Positions 1 to 12,524 of a stretch of DNA of 64,000 bases are shown here, piece after piece. The DNA lies in the NCBI RefSeq assembly GCF_958979055.1, contig NC_084889.1, forward strand, positions 6,030,761 through 6,094,760, given 5' to 3'. The position numbers and the translations under genes were made by a program. Numbering within the stretch: the first letter of the stretch is position 1; every line of letters starts with the position of its first letter. The DNA comes from Alnus glutinosa (taxonomy: Eukaryota; Streptophyta; Magnoliopsida; Fagales; Betulaceae). A model generated the notes under the pieces. The model had not been told where the DNA came from. It searched no databases and was given only the letters and a program-made list of their open reading frames with translations.

Positions 1-326
1 TGCTCTTGTGCTGCATTGATTTGAATGTCTACTACATTTGATTAGGTTTAGTGCATATATCAGCCATCTATGCCCTGTGATTGCATCTTTATTTGGGTAG
101 CATGCTGGCAACCTTTTCTAATTCTGAAGGACAATTTTTTCCTCTAGCATTATTGGATTGATATAAAGATCCTTCTAGCTGTTCAAAACTAAGTAGTTTC
201 CAAATTTGATATAATGCTTATATTGTATACCAGACCAATATATATATAATCAGCATTTTCCATTACCCATTAGTGGTTATCATTTTACCTGGGTGTGTGC
301 TCCTAACCAATGTATGGCTCCTGCAG
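1..326 (+). other. Upstream intron of the TULP gene
   Basis: AT-rich DNA with no recognisable exon. It ends in a pyrimidine-poor but valid ctgcag acceptor before the exon at 327, so it is read as the 3' part of a TULP intron that starts outside the window. Confidence 0.7.
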
Positions 327-1959
327 CTTTGCTTGTTGAGAGTGGGAAATTTCTTCTCTCTGCAAAACGGACCCGACGAACAACTTGCACAGAGTATGTG
401 ATATCTATGGATGCAGACAACATTTCAAGATCAAACAGCACTTACATTGGAAAACTGAGGTAGGTCTTGTTCAAATTCTGAATTCTTATATGCAATTCCC
501 TGAAATATCTAATACTGGGAGAAAAGGGAAAAAGTATAAGAGAGATATTCAAGTTAAGAACTAAGAAAATATGCAACATTGGAAAGAATTATATGGGCAG
601 TGGACACTTGAGGGAGGTAGACCTGTATTTGATGATTCTTGGATGCATTTGCCTCTTCTCCCTTCCGGAGGTCCTCCAGGACATGAGATCTACTGGGCAA
701 GTAACCGATTAAATAAGTGCCCAGCAAAAGTACTAGCCTTATTAGCAAACAAGACACATTGGCTATGTTTGTCTATGTATTTTGTATTTTGTTTTCTGTA
801 TTCACCCGCGTAAAACAAATACATTAATAAACAATTCAAATACACATTGGTTACTTTGTTGTAGGAATATTTTGATAAAATAAGTGCCTAACTTTTACAG
901 GAATAGAAGCTAACCTTTTTTTTTTTTTTTTAAAAAAAAGAAATTTAAAATAAAAATAGTTGGAGGGGCCGCGTGGCTACCCCCATGTGGAGGGGTGACC
1001 ACTGGCACTTTCTTTTTCTTTTTTTTAAAAAAATAAAAATAAAAATAATAAGGTTATGCATCTCTTTTGGTTTTCTCAAAATAAGCAGGTCTACTCTATA
1101 GAAAATACCTGACTTTGTTTCATTTGCTCCTTCGGACCCTTCTCAAATGTGAACCCCACCAGAATACACTTCTTAAAAGTGTATTCATCTATATGTCACA
1201 TCAAAACGCTTTTTCAAACCAAAAATACGAAACACTCCCCAAAATACGTTAGCAAACATAGCCTTCTTTCCATGGCTAATAGTACTTATGTTTTAGAGTT
1301 CTTTTTTCCTCATTGAGATTATACCTATATGTTTGTGTATATTACAGTAATTTTTGTAGATATTTGTATCTCATACAAATGAATATTGGATTATTCAAAA
1401 AGTAAGTTAGTTTTAGTTTTTTACTACTTAAACCTATCATTAAAAGTTATTGTTTAAATGAGCTTCTCAACATGAATAGAGGAGTGCTGAATTACAACTA
1501 TGGATTTGGTTTATGTAATGGTTGTTTTCTATTAACCACAAGTTGTGCCTTAAGGATTTTGAAGAAGGAACTCAATAAATCTATTTCCTTCTGGATAGCA
1601 TAAGCTGCAATGTTTTGATATAAACTGTAACTTCTCCAGCATAAAATCTCATATAGAACTAACTATAGACATTGGGGCCTCTTTAAGCTGTACTATAAAA
1701 TGATTGATTGCATAGCTTATGTACCTTTGGAGATTTTGGTTGCAAGTTTAGCTACATGACAATTGCAGGCAGACAAGGACCGTTCTTCCCAATACCTTAA
1801 TCTCTTCTACTTGCGGTAATTTAGACAAATCCTTTTTCACTATTCATTTTTATCCAGTAAAGTAATAGTCAAACGTGTAATTTTCATAGCCTGGACTTCC
1901 ATTCTAATATTGTCCATGTAGCCCATAAATATCCCATTCTTCAACCAATTTAAACCCCC

Positions 1960-1990
<31 letters not shown>

Positions 1991-3968
1991 AAAAAGAAAA
2001 AAAGAAGAAGAAGAAGTCATTTTTGAGGTTAGTATTTTTTATAAAGTGCTCTCATGTGCTTCCCCCAAGTCCCCAACGTTTATTTGTTTGTCCCCCAACA
2101 TCACAGTTTGATTTTTAAAATAAACAAGTTCTCTACTCCTACATCAAATCATGATGAGAGAGCGGCTTGTTCTGTTACTTCTCATGATGAGAAGTCCTTC
2201 ATTCCAGTGAGGTTTTAGCCTATGAAGAGGGAAACCGACTGACACACAGAAAAGAGAGCTAAGACAAACAGAAGAAAAACAGCCAAAGAACCAAAGTGCT
2301 TAGATAAACTCGAGTAACAATACATAAACTAATCTGACAGTGAAGGGAAAATGGGTACACTGAGAGTGCCTTATGTGGTTCCTTCTGTAGACCAAGACTG
2401 TGAAAGACTCAAGATTCAAGAAAGCTTTTGATGTTGTGTGACTGTGTCTTTGTGTGTATGTTAGTGAGTGGCCTCATTCATTAAAAAACACTCAGGTGAG
2501 GAAAGAGCACTCATAACTCAAGAATCGTCTATTCCTTTTTCCTTTTTCTTTTTTTCCTGACGAACAAGCTCCTATTCTTATCTATGGGTTTGAATTGATT
2601 GATTTCTTTGCTATTCTTTTGCTTGTTAATGGTAATATAAAAACTATACTGAATAAAAATTCTAACAAAATTTTTATAGTTCTAGGTACTTTTCAGGTTA
2701 ATTCTTGATTCATAATTTTTTCTTAAAGCTTAGAGAAATATGGGGACATACATATATAGAGAGAGACTATCTATGTGCTTATGCATTTACGAAGGTTGCC
2801 CCCACACAAAAATTCCTAGTTCCACCCCTGCTGCAGCTAAATAGTATTTGTTGCATATCACATGTAAACCATATTAGATGAACTTATCTTGGTGCATCCG
2901 TTATTGGTGTTACTTCAAATTTCTCAATAATGTATTGATTATTGTGTAACATGTCTTGCCTCTTGGATATGCTCCTTTATTAGTTTATTGGACATATTTC
3001 TTGACTTTTAGCATTTACACCATTGGAGACGGCTTGAAATAGTTAATGCTCCAGGAAGATATACTTATCAGCGATATTCTCTAATTATCAAAGAATGTGT
3101 TTCCACCTAAATGTTTTTCTTATCACCAGGGCCTACCATATTAGGCAAAGAAAATTCATCCTTTTGCGCTAGTCTGCATTTTATAATTCAAGCCTATGAT
3201 AAGGTTGATAGTATAAGTGTGTGCATCAATCTCTTCTAATAAATGCATACCGTGCCTTGTTTCAGGTCGAATTTTCTTGGCACCAAATTCTTAATTTATG
3301 ATACACAACCTCCCTACAACAATGGGCAGCTGTCCCCTCCTGGCCGAAGCCGTAGGTTTTACTCAAAAAGGGTTTCTCCCAAGGTCCCAACTGGCAGCTA
3401 CAACATTGCCCAGGTCATATATGAGCTCAATGTGCTAGGTACTAGGGGCCCACGCAGGATGCAGTGCACAATGCACTCAATCCCTGCTGCATCGCTTGAG
3501 CCAGGTGGCACTGTTCCTGGCCAACCTGAGCTCCTCCCTCGCTCCCTCGAAGACTCGTTCCGAAGTATTTCCTTTTCAAAATCAATTGATAACTCAACCG
3601 ATTTTAGCAGCTCCAGGTTCTCTGATATTATTGGGTCCCGTGATGAAGATGAAGGAAAAGAGAGACCCTTGGTTCTCCGAAACAAGGCACCAAGATGGCA
3701 TGAGCAGTTGCAGTGTTGGTGCCTCAATTTCCGTGGGAGGGTGACTGTTGCCTCCGTCAAGAACTTTCAGCTAATTGCTGCAACACAGCCTGCTGCTGGC
3801 GCACCAACACCATCACAGCCAGCCCCATCTGATCATGACAAGATAATTCTGCAGTTTGGTAAGGTTGGCAAGGATATGTTCACCATGGATTACCGATATC
3901 CTCTGTCTGCATTTCAGGCTTTTGCCATTTGCTTGAGCAGCTTTGACACTAAGTTGGCATGTGAATAG
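327..3968 (+). CDS. Tubby-like protein (TULP), 3' part; two exons visible
   Basis: Plant Tubby-like proteins bind membrane phosphoinositides through a C-terminal Tubby beta-barrel and often carry an N-terminal F-box. Only the C-terminal part is in the window. Exon 327-459 follows a ctgcag acceptor and encodes the stretch from [14 protein letters not shown] to STYIGKLR. Exon 3266-3968 joins in phase and begins [18 protein letters not shown]. It contains the conserved [20 protein letters not shown] and ends [15 protein letters not shown], the typical C-terminus of plant TULPs. The F-box and first barrel strands lie left of the window. The intron between the exons is long (2.8 kb) and holds a MITE and low-complexity DNA. 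A loop of about 50 residues inside the barrel, rich in Ser and Pro, is normal for plant members. Family assignment is sure; which member is not. Confidence 0.95.
761..1263. mobile_element. hAT-like MITE in the TULP intron
   Basis: The left end begins GGCTATGTTTG and continues to GTATTTTG. The right end, read in reverse complement, begins GGCTATGTTTGC and also continues to GTATTTTG. These are imperfect terminal inverted repeats of about 24 bp. No coding capacity is visible. I could not find a convincing 8-bp target duplication, so the exact ends are approximate. Confidence 0.5.
1957..1995. repeat. poly-C tract joined to a poly-A tract
   Basis: A run of about 27-30 C is followed at once by about 15 A and then an A/G-rich GAA-repeat tail, all inside the TULP intron. 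Its exact length in the source genome is uncertain because homopolymers are hard to sequence. Confidence 0.8.
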
Positions 3969-4320
3969 AAGACACGAGTAATTATGGTGAGAAATAGAAA
4001 TTCTAGTTGATAAAATCTTTTTCCTTCTTTTCTCTTTTCTAGGTTTTTTTTTTTTTTTTTATAGGATGGAGAGGTTATATGCCATCATTTGTAAAACTCA
4101 ATGCCCCTCCAACATGAACAATACTAGTTCACATCGGACCCTTCTTTTCCTTTTTCTTTTTTTCCTTATTCGTTGTTTTATCCTTGTCAGTTTGCTTTGT
4201 ATGGTTCCTTTGTCTGTGTCTTTTGTTGTTAGAACTTACACTTCAACTTACAATTATCCTAAGTGCTTTGAAAAGAACAATTTAGTCTTGGCGCTTCTGT
4301 GGAATTTGTGATGTTATGTG
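3969..4320 (+). other. Probable TULP 3' UTR
   Basis: Begins after the TULP stop codon, is T-rich and has no coding signal. The transcript end is not visible with certainty. The DNA then merges into intergenic sequence. Confidence 0.4.
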
Positions 4321-5931
4321 CTTCTATGGAATTTGAACTTTCAGCCAGACATTTATTCAGTTTTTTTCCCCCTTTTGATTAGAAAGATGTTTCGTTCAAC
4401 CAAGAGAAAGTAATACAAACTGCTTTGTGCAGCACAGTAGTTGTAACTGTACTGCACACCTGAAAGCAAAACAAGAACCAAGATGAACTCAAGAGAAAGC
4501 TAATATATTGTAAAAGATGCGTCAAATATACAGAGGATCCCTTTCTTAATCGAGTTCTGAGATGTATCCCTTTCATTGTAGCAAGTTTGACTCTTTGCGG
4601 TAAACTTAAAGCTCCTCTCCTTCAAAGAATTTATTGCCCAGTGAAGCTCAAAATTAATTTTGTTCCTTTATTTCTCTTCTAGTTCAAGATTTCTCTTTCT
4701 TGCAACGGATCGCAGGATTTGGTTACGAGTAATGTTACTCTCCACATTCATTTTGCATCGACTAACGTAACGTTTTTGTTTTTTTTCTTAAGTGGTTGAC
4801 ATAAGAAGCCATTTAAATTACAAAACTTAAGCCAGTGCGAAATGCGTGATAAATTGGTGTGAGAGTAATATTACTCTTTTATTAAAGTAAAACTTCACGC
4901 TCTTTCAGTTTTTTTGGCTGACATGTGTGATAAATTGGATGGACAAATAAATCGAAATGCTTGTACAACATAATTACACCTCATTAACTTTTTGTTGTTT
5001 TGGCGACAAAGTATTAATTAAATGTTTAAATTTACTATTTTCAATCAACTTAAAACTTTGGAATAAGTAACAATTTAACTTGATATTAAATCAACGGTCT
5101 TGATTTTGAATTTCGACTCTACAATTTACCTCTCATTTCAATTAAATATTTCACACAAATTTTTGGAGAATAAATGGCGATTTAGCCCCGCAAAACTCAA
5201 TTCAAAAGAATTTGTGTAAATTGTGATAATAAGGTAATTCTTTCCCATCCTCTTTCTCTGCAATCCCTTAATCACAAGAATACAGAGAGGAGGAACAATT
5301 ATATTGTAATAGTCCCCATTCATCCCATACCACGATATATAAATCATACATACATCCAAGAAGTGGCATGCATGCCTCTGGCGTGGCTGAAGAGGAGAGA
5401 AGAAAAATTAATTAGGTGGCCCTTTATAACGGTAAACTAGCAGAATCAAGTAATGCATACCTTTGCGTAATTCACCAATATATATATATATGGTGGTGAA
5501 AGAACTTCAAAACACTCCTCTTATATTATATTATCAGAGCTCAAACACTCTTTAAATTGCAATAGTATTAAAACTGACCCAGAAAAGAAAAAGAAAAAGA
5601 AATCCTATAAAATTAGAACCAAAAGAACCCTTCAAAGAGCCTGCAGGTTTGTACTTGTCAATACGCAGTGGTAAATGAAGTATAAAACTTTTGAAATTCC
5701 ATTATGCAGCAAACATGATGCTAGCTATAGACAAATAGTTACGAGGATATATATATATATATATATATAACAGTACTTACAAAGGCAATGGATTAATTTA
5801 ATTATTGTCTCACAGAAAAGGCACAAAAACAGTGGTGATTGAGCCTTGGGGCTGAACCCCCGTTGACAGAGTTACGAGAAGTGAGCACTGTTTGCCATCC
5901 TAGCTGATGTACGCTAGTGCCAAGCTGAACT
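4321..5931. other. Intergenic, no gene recognised
   Basis: AT-rich sequence with short (TA)n tracts near 5478-5490 and 5748-5769. I see no coding region, RNA gene or transposon ends here. Confidence 0.5.
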
Positions 5932-6060
5932 TCAGAAGCTTCTCATGGAGGCATATATACCCTCCTGCCTCTGTGGACTAGGTGGCCTGCTGTAACTCCG
6001 ACCATTTGGGTCGTCTGAGAAGTACTCTCCAAGTGGAATATATAGGACAACTCCAAACAT
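5932..6060 (-). CDS. Candidate small ORF or terminal exon, function unknown
   Basis: A 42-codon frame starts at an ATG at 6060 and ends at TGA at 5932. It begins MFGVVLYIPLGEYFSDDPNG and ends QEGIYASMRSF, a composition that looks more protein-like than random AT-rich DNA. Upstream on the same strand is a (CT)n tract (about 6080-6124 on the + strand), and further up, near 6690, a TATA-like box stands before a second (CT)n tract. A two-exon minus-strand gene is therefore possible. I do not recognise the protein, and the splice structure is guesswork. Confidence 0.25.
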   Translation of the reverse strand: MFGVVLYIPLGEYFSDDPNGRSYSRPPSPQRQEGIYASMRSF

Positions 6061-6076
6061 GTCGAGAAGGATGAGG

Positions 6077-6080
<4 letters not shown>

Positions 6081-6124
<44 letters not shown>
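6081..6124. repeat. (CT)n microsatellite
   Basis: About 22 perfect CT dinucleotides. Confidence 0.95.
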
Positions 6125-6127
<3 letters not shown>

Positions 6128-6632
6128 ACGCACACAAACACAGAGAGACAGAAGATATAAATACCATAATATACATGGTACGTAATGTCAGTTGTCAGAT
6201 AAATCTTTCACCAAAAGTAGGTAGGCTAATTAAACCAGTCAGTTGATCCTGAGAGGCTGTGAAGGTGCAATGCACTATATCTATATATCCGCGTCTATCG
6301 CTTAAGCATGTGTTGTTCTTTTCCTTTTTTTTTAATGCCTATATATATATATAAAGAAAAAAAAAAAAAAAAAAGGACACAATGTTCTAATGTTGTTGTG
6401 GTTTTTTTGGTTCAGATTGTAAAAGAATCTGGTAGGGTCTAAGAGATATGGGTTTTCTCATTAGACCGCGGACACCTAGTACTCATGATCATCATCAAAT
6501 GATCATGAAGCAATTAACTTGCTTTCAAAGGATCATCTTTCTCTAGCTTGCACAAAAAGGTGAATCTTCTGGACCTAACTCAGAAGATTGCCAACCAATG
6601 GGCCACCATAGTGCCTATCTTTTGCGCATGTC

Positions 6633-6636
<4 letters not shown>

Positions 6637-6680
<44 letters not shown>
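6637..6680. repeat. (GA)n microsatellite
   Basis: About 22 perfect GA dinucleotides. On the minus strand it would be a (CT)n leader just downstream of a TATA-like sequence. Confidence 0.95.
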
Positions 6681-6685
<5 letters not shown>

Positions 6686-6850
6686 CTTTATATATTGTGA
6701 TGGTTGGTGGAGGCTGTGGAGCACTAAATCTGATAGATTGAAGAAAGCATTTATAGATATAGAAATATGGACGTGGAACAATGGATTGCAAATGGACTCA
6801 CATATATAGTGGTCACTAGTGCAACTTTCTAGAAGATAAAGCACTTCCAA

Positions 6851-8290
6851 TTTTAAATTGGGCCTCCTTTTTGACGGCTACTACTACCTGGTAGGTAAGC
6901 ATAGAAAATGGGGTGTTATTCTTGTGTTATTTTTACAAGTATAGATATTTTAAGAAATTTGATTGAAATTTGCTGATTTAATTCTAGTTAGAAAAGTTGG
7001 TCATTCATGCGTTGTCACTAAACCAATGAATATGAGTACATAGTTTTTTTTTTTTTTTTTTCATTCCAACTTCTTGTATTCTAAATAATAATATTAATTT
7101 CTATTCACAACTAATCATCATCGTGCTCTTATAAATGCCTTGGCCAGGTCAATTATATATCTAAGTTTAAAGGAAAATATGAATGCGTTTGTTAAGTGGG
7201 AAAGACCCACCTTTGTAACTGTGAATTTTTTATTTTTTATTTTCCATTGAAAAAAGAAAGAAAGAACAACCGAAGCATATTCTAAGGATTGGATTGCTTT
7301 TTGGGTATGAGCAAGTTGTTCCATCAAACTTTTGAGGTTAAAAATCAATGCACTTTGTTAGAATATCTCAACCACAACCCCACTGGTCTCAAGACTCTCA
7401 ACTTTTCCATCCTTGCTAATGTTTCCTACGTTGGCATCCTTGTTGGACTTCCATAAAAAAAAAAAAACAAAATAATTTCATCATTGTTTGGAGTGGGTAC
7501 ACAAGATAACATAACCAAATAATTAGGGTTGTACACACGGGAGGATGTTGACCGCAACTATATACAGATGGGGTTAATTAGCATAAACCACTATCAGAAT
7601 ATGCGGATGCGGATATCGATGTTAGAGTATGTGAATGCGGTTAACAATTTACATACCCTTTATATATAATATATTTTTAGTAAATTCACCAAAAGACATC
7701 GTTTTGGATTTGGTGTAGGGTTCTGTTTAGGTTTTTTTTTTCTTTTCTCTCATCTTCTATCTCATATACTCACGCCAAGCTAGGACGCTAGGGCTTTAAA
7801 TAAAACACTAAACTATGCTCAGAACACAAAATTAGGCCCAAACACTAGCAAGGTTGGTTATTCACGTCAAGGTGCAATTTAGAAATATAAAAAGTAGGTG
7901 ATTTATGACTGGTAAAGGCCATTAATTTAATGCAGACAATCACACTATCCAAACCTAACACTAGACGAATAGTTTAGCAAAAGTTGCAAGTAAAATATCT
8001 TACCATGCAAGTTATATTTAAAAATTTGCTTCACATGTCATAAATTGCTATGCATATTCTACTCATGATCATCTCTGAGACCTGTGATTTGAATATGTTC
8101 ATATATGCATTATATTGAGTTTTGCATTGTTTAAAGAAAAAAGGAATTTCCTAGAAAATGGATTTTGAAGGAAAAATGAGTATTGAAAGGAACTATTTCA
8201 AAATAAAGTATGATTTCCGAAAAATGGGAAGATCGAATTTAAAGGGTCTTTCTGAAAATGTTTTTGTCAGATCTATCGACCCATGGATAA
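6851..8290. other. Intergenic, no gene recognised
   Basis: AT-rich DNA with many stop codons in all frames and a few homopolymer runs. Nothing supports a gene. Confidence 0.5.
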
Positions 8291-8410
8291 GCGGGGGATT
8301 AAACGCTTATCGATTTTGATCCAGTGATGAGTGGAAGAGTTAAAAACTTATCAATTTTGATCCAATGTTTAGTGGGGATTAGATGTTTATCAATTCTTAT
8401 ATGGTGATGA
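8291..8410. repeat. Three degenerate ~40-bp tandem units
   Basis: Units at 8291-8330, 8331-8371 and 8372-8410 share the skeleton G(T)GGGGATTA, then CTTATC, then ATTTTGATCCA, then TGATGA, with substitutions. This is an old minisatellite-like array. Confidence 0.6.
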
Positions 8411-8426
8411 AAGATTTATATATTTC

Positions 8427-8483
8427 AAGTCAATCCAAAATTTTCTGTTCAAAAAAAAAAAAAAAAAGTCGATCCAAAATTTT
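8427..8483 (+). mobile_element. Tail-only retroposon footprint
   Basis: Two 18-bp copies of AAGTC(A/G)ATCCAAAATTTT, with one mismatch, flank only CTGTTC plus about 15 A. This is the structure left when target-primed reverse transcription copies little more than a poly-A tail. Confidence 0.6.
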
Positions 8484-10650
8484 AGTGGGAAACCCAAAAT
8501 TTTGAAGTGAAGGGAGAAAAGTTTGTCCCAAATTGGCTATATACAAAGAAGTTAATTAGTTTATAAAGAATCCTCCCCACTTAATAATAAATTGGGTGAT
8601 AGAAAAGAGAGCTAGTCACCTAGCAACTACAATGCCGTTCGCAACACGAGCTTGGGTAATGGACTTTGACGCGTGCGCATCTCTGAGCAATTAAAGAGCT
8701 CTAATCAATTTTAAAAATTAAAAAGTTGACAAAGACTGCAGGACCCAATTGACAGAGCTTGATGCATCACAACCACATACAAAAACCCAAGAGCCTTGTA
8801 AGAAGCTAATGTGTCCAAAATCACTATAAATATAACCCTTTGGTCACATGCATATACACACAACAATAACTTATCTTGTCTCCTACATTTTTTATTTTTT
8901 TGGTTCAATTCTCTTTACGAGGGTATTTTCTCATTACTTTATAAAGTAGTAATTTAGAATAACATTTGACCTTTATTGTATCTTGAAAAAAAATTTGTGC
9001 ACTTAAAAAGAGATAAAATACGTTCTAAAACTATCGTCGTTGCGATCCCATTGAAAGTACCAATTTTATTTGTCTTCATAAATTTCCATAATTTTTCCAA
9101 CACCTCCATCTCTTCTACCATTTGCAAATTGCCAACTCCTGTAAAGAAATTCATATAAATATCTCAATTTTTTATAAAAAAAAAAGAAGAAGAAAGAAGC
9201 ATTGGCTAAAAAAAGAAAAGAAAAGCATATAAAAAAGCTACACTTTCTAATTACGCTAACATGATAATTAAATAATTAAATCTTCATTTTCACATCAATT
9301 TACACTTTTGAAACAACTCATCATTGAACATTATATCAAAATAATAATCCTACTTAAATGAAATATTATAGGAAAACAAATTAATTATAAAAATTTAGAC
9401 GAAGTCAACTCATCGGAGCAAAGACAAAACAAAATAACTCCCGAGGCCCATGGCCAGTGAGCTTGACAGAATTTATACTGGCCCCCGCTGACTTTTCTAC
9501 CCTTCACAGACGGCTTCGGATATAAATGTGAGTCATGTGACTTGAATTCTTTCGGCTCAACGGTGATGCTCAATGAATTATGACGGTGAGTATTTAATAC
9601 AATACTTCCAGAAAAAACTAGCTGCATAGCCTTTCAGACTTGCAGTAAATTATAAATAAATTTCTTTTAAAGTTGGTTCAAATAATTACAGTATATAAAA
9701 AATAAAACTGTCACCTATCTCTTAATTATTAACGTGAGAACAATTATTTAAAAAAAAAAAAAAGAAAGTAAGTCAAACAAGAAAAAGAAAGACTTTTCTT
9801 TATAGAATTACACGTGAATGGCATGCAGCTGGCCAAAAGGGTCATCAGGGGAAACTTGAAATCAACCTGCACTGATGCTTCTTGGGCAACGCACTTCACT
9901 ACCTCTTTCGCTCTTTCGCAGGCGACTTAACAAACAAATTTTTTATTATTCCATCAAACACACGAGCAATAATAATTTCAGCCATTTTGGCCCCCACCCC
10001 CAAACCAGCGGGTTTTGAAACCCCTTAATTCTTACTCGTGGCCCTTCCCATTTACAGTGTAACCACAGGGTTGTGGTTTGAGGGGAGGGGTTGTGGGGCA
10101 GGTGAAAAATTGAGGGGAAAGATTGCAGCTTGAGAAATCAAGAAAGTCAGATTAAACACCTAGAAGGCTAGAAACATGAGAAACCAAGCAACCCTCACCA
10201 ACTTTCTCGTTTTCTCAAAATTTCCCAACAACCAAACAAATGGTATCAACAGAGAAACCATGTTCTGTGGACTGTGGGTCAGACCGGGGTAGTTTGTGCG
10301 GGCCAGATCGGGTTCTGCAGGTATTACCCACCCCTAGTGATTATCCTTGTTTCAATGCCTGCTGTGCAGTGAGCCTGAGTAGTTGAAGCAATTTTCTGAG
10401 GAGCAGCTTGATGGGATAGTCATTGTGAATTTTATAGTGAATATCCTTGTTTATTTTGTTCTGTTTTACTTCTTTTTTGTCATTTTCCTTTGTTTGTAGT
10501 GGGATCAGGGTAACATGTTATTTGGTGATTTGGGCGTTTGGTTCATAATGATATTCATTATTCGAACGGGGTTTTTATTCAAAAACCCATATCCGGATCC
10601 AAGTTGAATAAAACCCATGGTCACTTGAATAAAGTTTGAATAGTTTGAAT
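8484..10650. other. Intergenic, no gene recognised
   Basis: AT-rich. A region at 9385-9627 has an 80-codon minus frame with no recognisable motif and I do not call it. A G-rich stretch lies near 10060-10110. Confidence 0.5.
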
Positions 10651-10877
10651 AAACCCATTATATATATTTTTTAATTATTTTTTACCATACCAATCATTAT
10701 ACACAATTTTTCATACAATCCAATCATTTCCAATCATTTTATATTATTATAAAACACTTTTTTAAAACCCATCATATATTTTTTATTATTATTTTTTACC
10801 ATACCAATCATTATACACAACTTTTCATACAATCCAATCATTTTCAATCACTTTATACTATTATAAAACACTTTTTT
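10651..10877. repeat. Tandem duplication of a ~113-bp AT-rich unit
   Basis: Units at 10651-10763 and 10764-10877 both run from ACCCAT(C/T)ATATAT through TTTTTTACCATACCAATCAT to TTATAAAACACTTTTTT with few differences. The duplicated block sits in a longer repeat (about 10530-11030) whose ends are loosely inverted, possibly a MITE. Confidence 0.75.
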
Positions 10878-11451
10878 CCAATCTTTCAAATTCAACATCC
10901 AAACACATATTTAAAAGAATCTAAATTATATTCAACATTCAAACACATTTTTATTACCTTGAAAGCAGTGATCAAATTCTGAATATTATTCCTATTCGAA
11001 ATATTGAATACTCAAAATATTACTCCGAACCCATTCTGGATACCATCCATCAGAGTCTCTGACTCGACGGTGACAGTTAATTGCAATAATACCATTCATC
11101 AGAAAAAGTCAGTGAATTTAACGACTTTCCAACATTGGGCGGGGCAGAGCGGACCCCAAGTTATTGAACACCCAGCCCTAAATGTGCTGCGTGTCACTCC
11201 AAGGGGCCACAACAATGAAGGAAACTGACAATAATATTGAAAAAGACCTGCAGAAAAGACACGGGCTTCATGACCAATAAGAGTCAAATTGATCATAGAC
11301 CTTTTCAAACCACCAAATTATAAACACACACACACACAGAATCAAACAGAAATGGCTGGGGCAAAAAGTGAACCCTTTGGTGCAAATCAATAAATCCAAG
11401 GGCTACTCACAAACCTAATATCAACTGGAAGTGCTCGAGTGGATTAGCCAC

Positions 11452-11506
11452 TAGGCAAAGATATACTCTATGGCTTTATACAAATGGCATTCATCAAAAA
11501 GCCTTT
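11452..11506 (-). pseudogene. Decayed copy of snoRNA element A (A4)
   Basis: Keeps the 5' stem AAAGGCTTT and a good box C (TGATGAA), aligning with element A3, but the box D position no longer reads CTGA. It is best seen as a degenerate duplicate. Confidence 0.45.
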
Positions 11507-11575
11507 GCACACATACATAAAACATATTATAAAGATAATGGAGAAGAGAAGGTGGTGGTGGTGTGTAGAGACTAA

Positions 11576-11632
11576 GATATATTGAAACCATGCAACCACT
11601 CAATAAAGATGAGTTATCCATCATTTGGGCGA
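11576..11632 (-). ncRNA. Conserved block B, copy 4
   Basis: Shares with the other B copies, on the minus strand, the order GCCC, ATGATG, AACTC, TTGAG(C/T)GGTT, TGGTTT. It is the most diverged copy. Its nature is unknown. Confidence 0.4.
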
Positions 11633-11880
11633 GATTGATACGTTGGGTGCACCATAACACAAGTTGGAGACTCGATCATCATGGGACTCGAGAAAAAACC
11701 AAGGTCAACAAAAGGCAAAATAATGAAATATGAAGCTGTACTTATCCTAATTACTATGAAGAATTGATCTCTGATAGGAACCCGAGGGTTCTATCCCTTT
11801 AAAATCACAAAATAAATGTAAAAACAAATTAAAAGATAAGATTATCAATAGCTTCAAGGGGATCGGGCCTCCAATTAATC

Positions 11881-11932
11881 CTCTCTTCTTCTTCTTCTTC
11901 TTCTCCTTCTTTTATATATATATATATATATA
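11881..11932. repeat. (CTT)n followed by (TA)n microsatellite
   Basis: Simple-sequence tract, first CTT/CTC triplets and then AT dinucleotides. Confidence 0.9.
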
Positions 11933-12524
11933 AGTAGGTCTCCAATTAATCTTTTTGAGGGGATCAACGTCCAAATATGCCCAAGGCAAATTGTATTTTT
12001 CTTTAATAGCTTTGCCATTAGACATCTATGACCTTAAATAGAGAAATAAAGACGATAACAGAAATACAATAAGGAGATAAATGAAAATGTAATCAATAAA
12101 TAAATGGTAAACATTGGGTTTACCAACTTTTTTTTTTAAAGTAAATGAAATTAATAAGTGCAAAAACACAACCCAAGTACAAATAAAGTAAACATCAGAA
12201 ACACCTAACCAAAAAAACAAACTCCTTAAGTATATAGTGTACCCGTCCGACCAGTATGCCTAAGAGTGCAATATCCAAAAACTAAAGTGATCCGTCGTCT
12301 GATCCAGGCTCAATAGACTAATGAAACTCCAATTACGAAGGATGGGAACATGTAGGAACAGTTTGGCCTCATAATGGACTTTTTTCTCTCATTTTAATCA
12401 TCACCCGAAAAACACAATTCAAACAGCACATAATTCTCGATATGTTGGTTATTCTTATGAAGGAATAAAAAGCTAGTAGTGTTGAGCAATCACAATAATG
12501 GATTTAAGATATATATATATATAT
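11933..12524. other. Inter-unit DNA inside the array, nothing recognised
   Basis: AT-rich sequence with an (AT)n run at about 12508-12524 next to the LINE tail. No gene is seen. Confidence 0.4.

Noticed and set aside
571-813. 80-codon + strand frame in the TULP intron
   Set aside because: No motif, overlaps the start of a MITE, and a frame of this length is expected by chance in the intron.
2800-2840. Short segment TAGTTCCACCCCTGC, similar to 46430 and 61600
   Set aside because: Looks like the end of a dispersed repeat, but too short to define an element.
5850-5930. miR156-like words (TTGACAGA, AGTGAGCAC)
   Set aside because: The two halves are separated by extra bases and I could not draw a convincing precursor hairpin with a complementary star strand.
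9385-9627. 80-codon minus frame
   Set aside because: No recognisable domain and no splice or promoter context.
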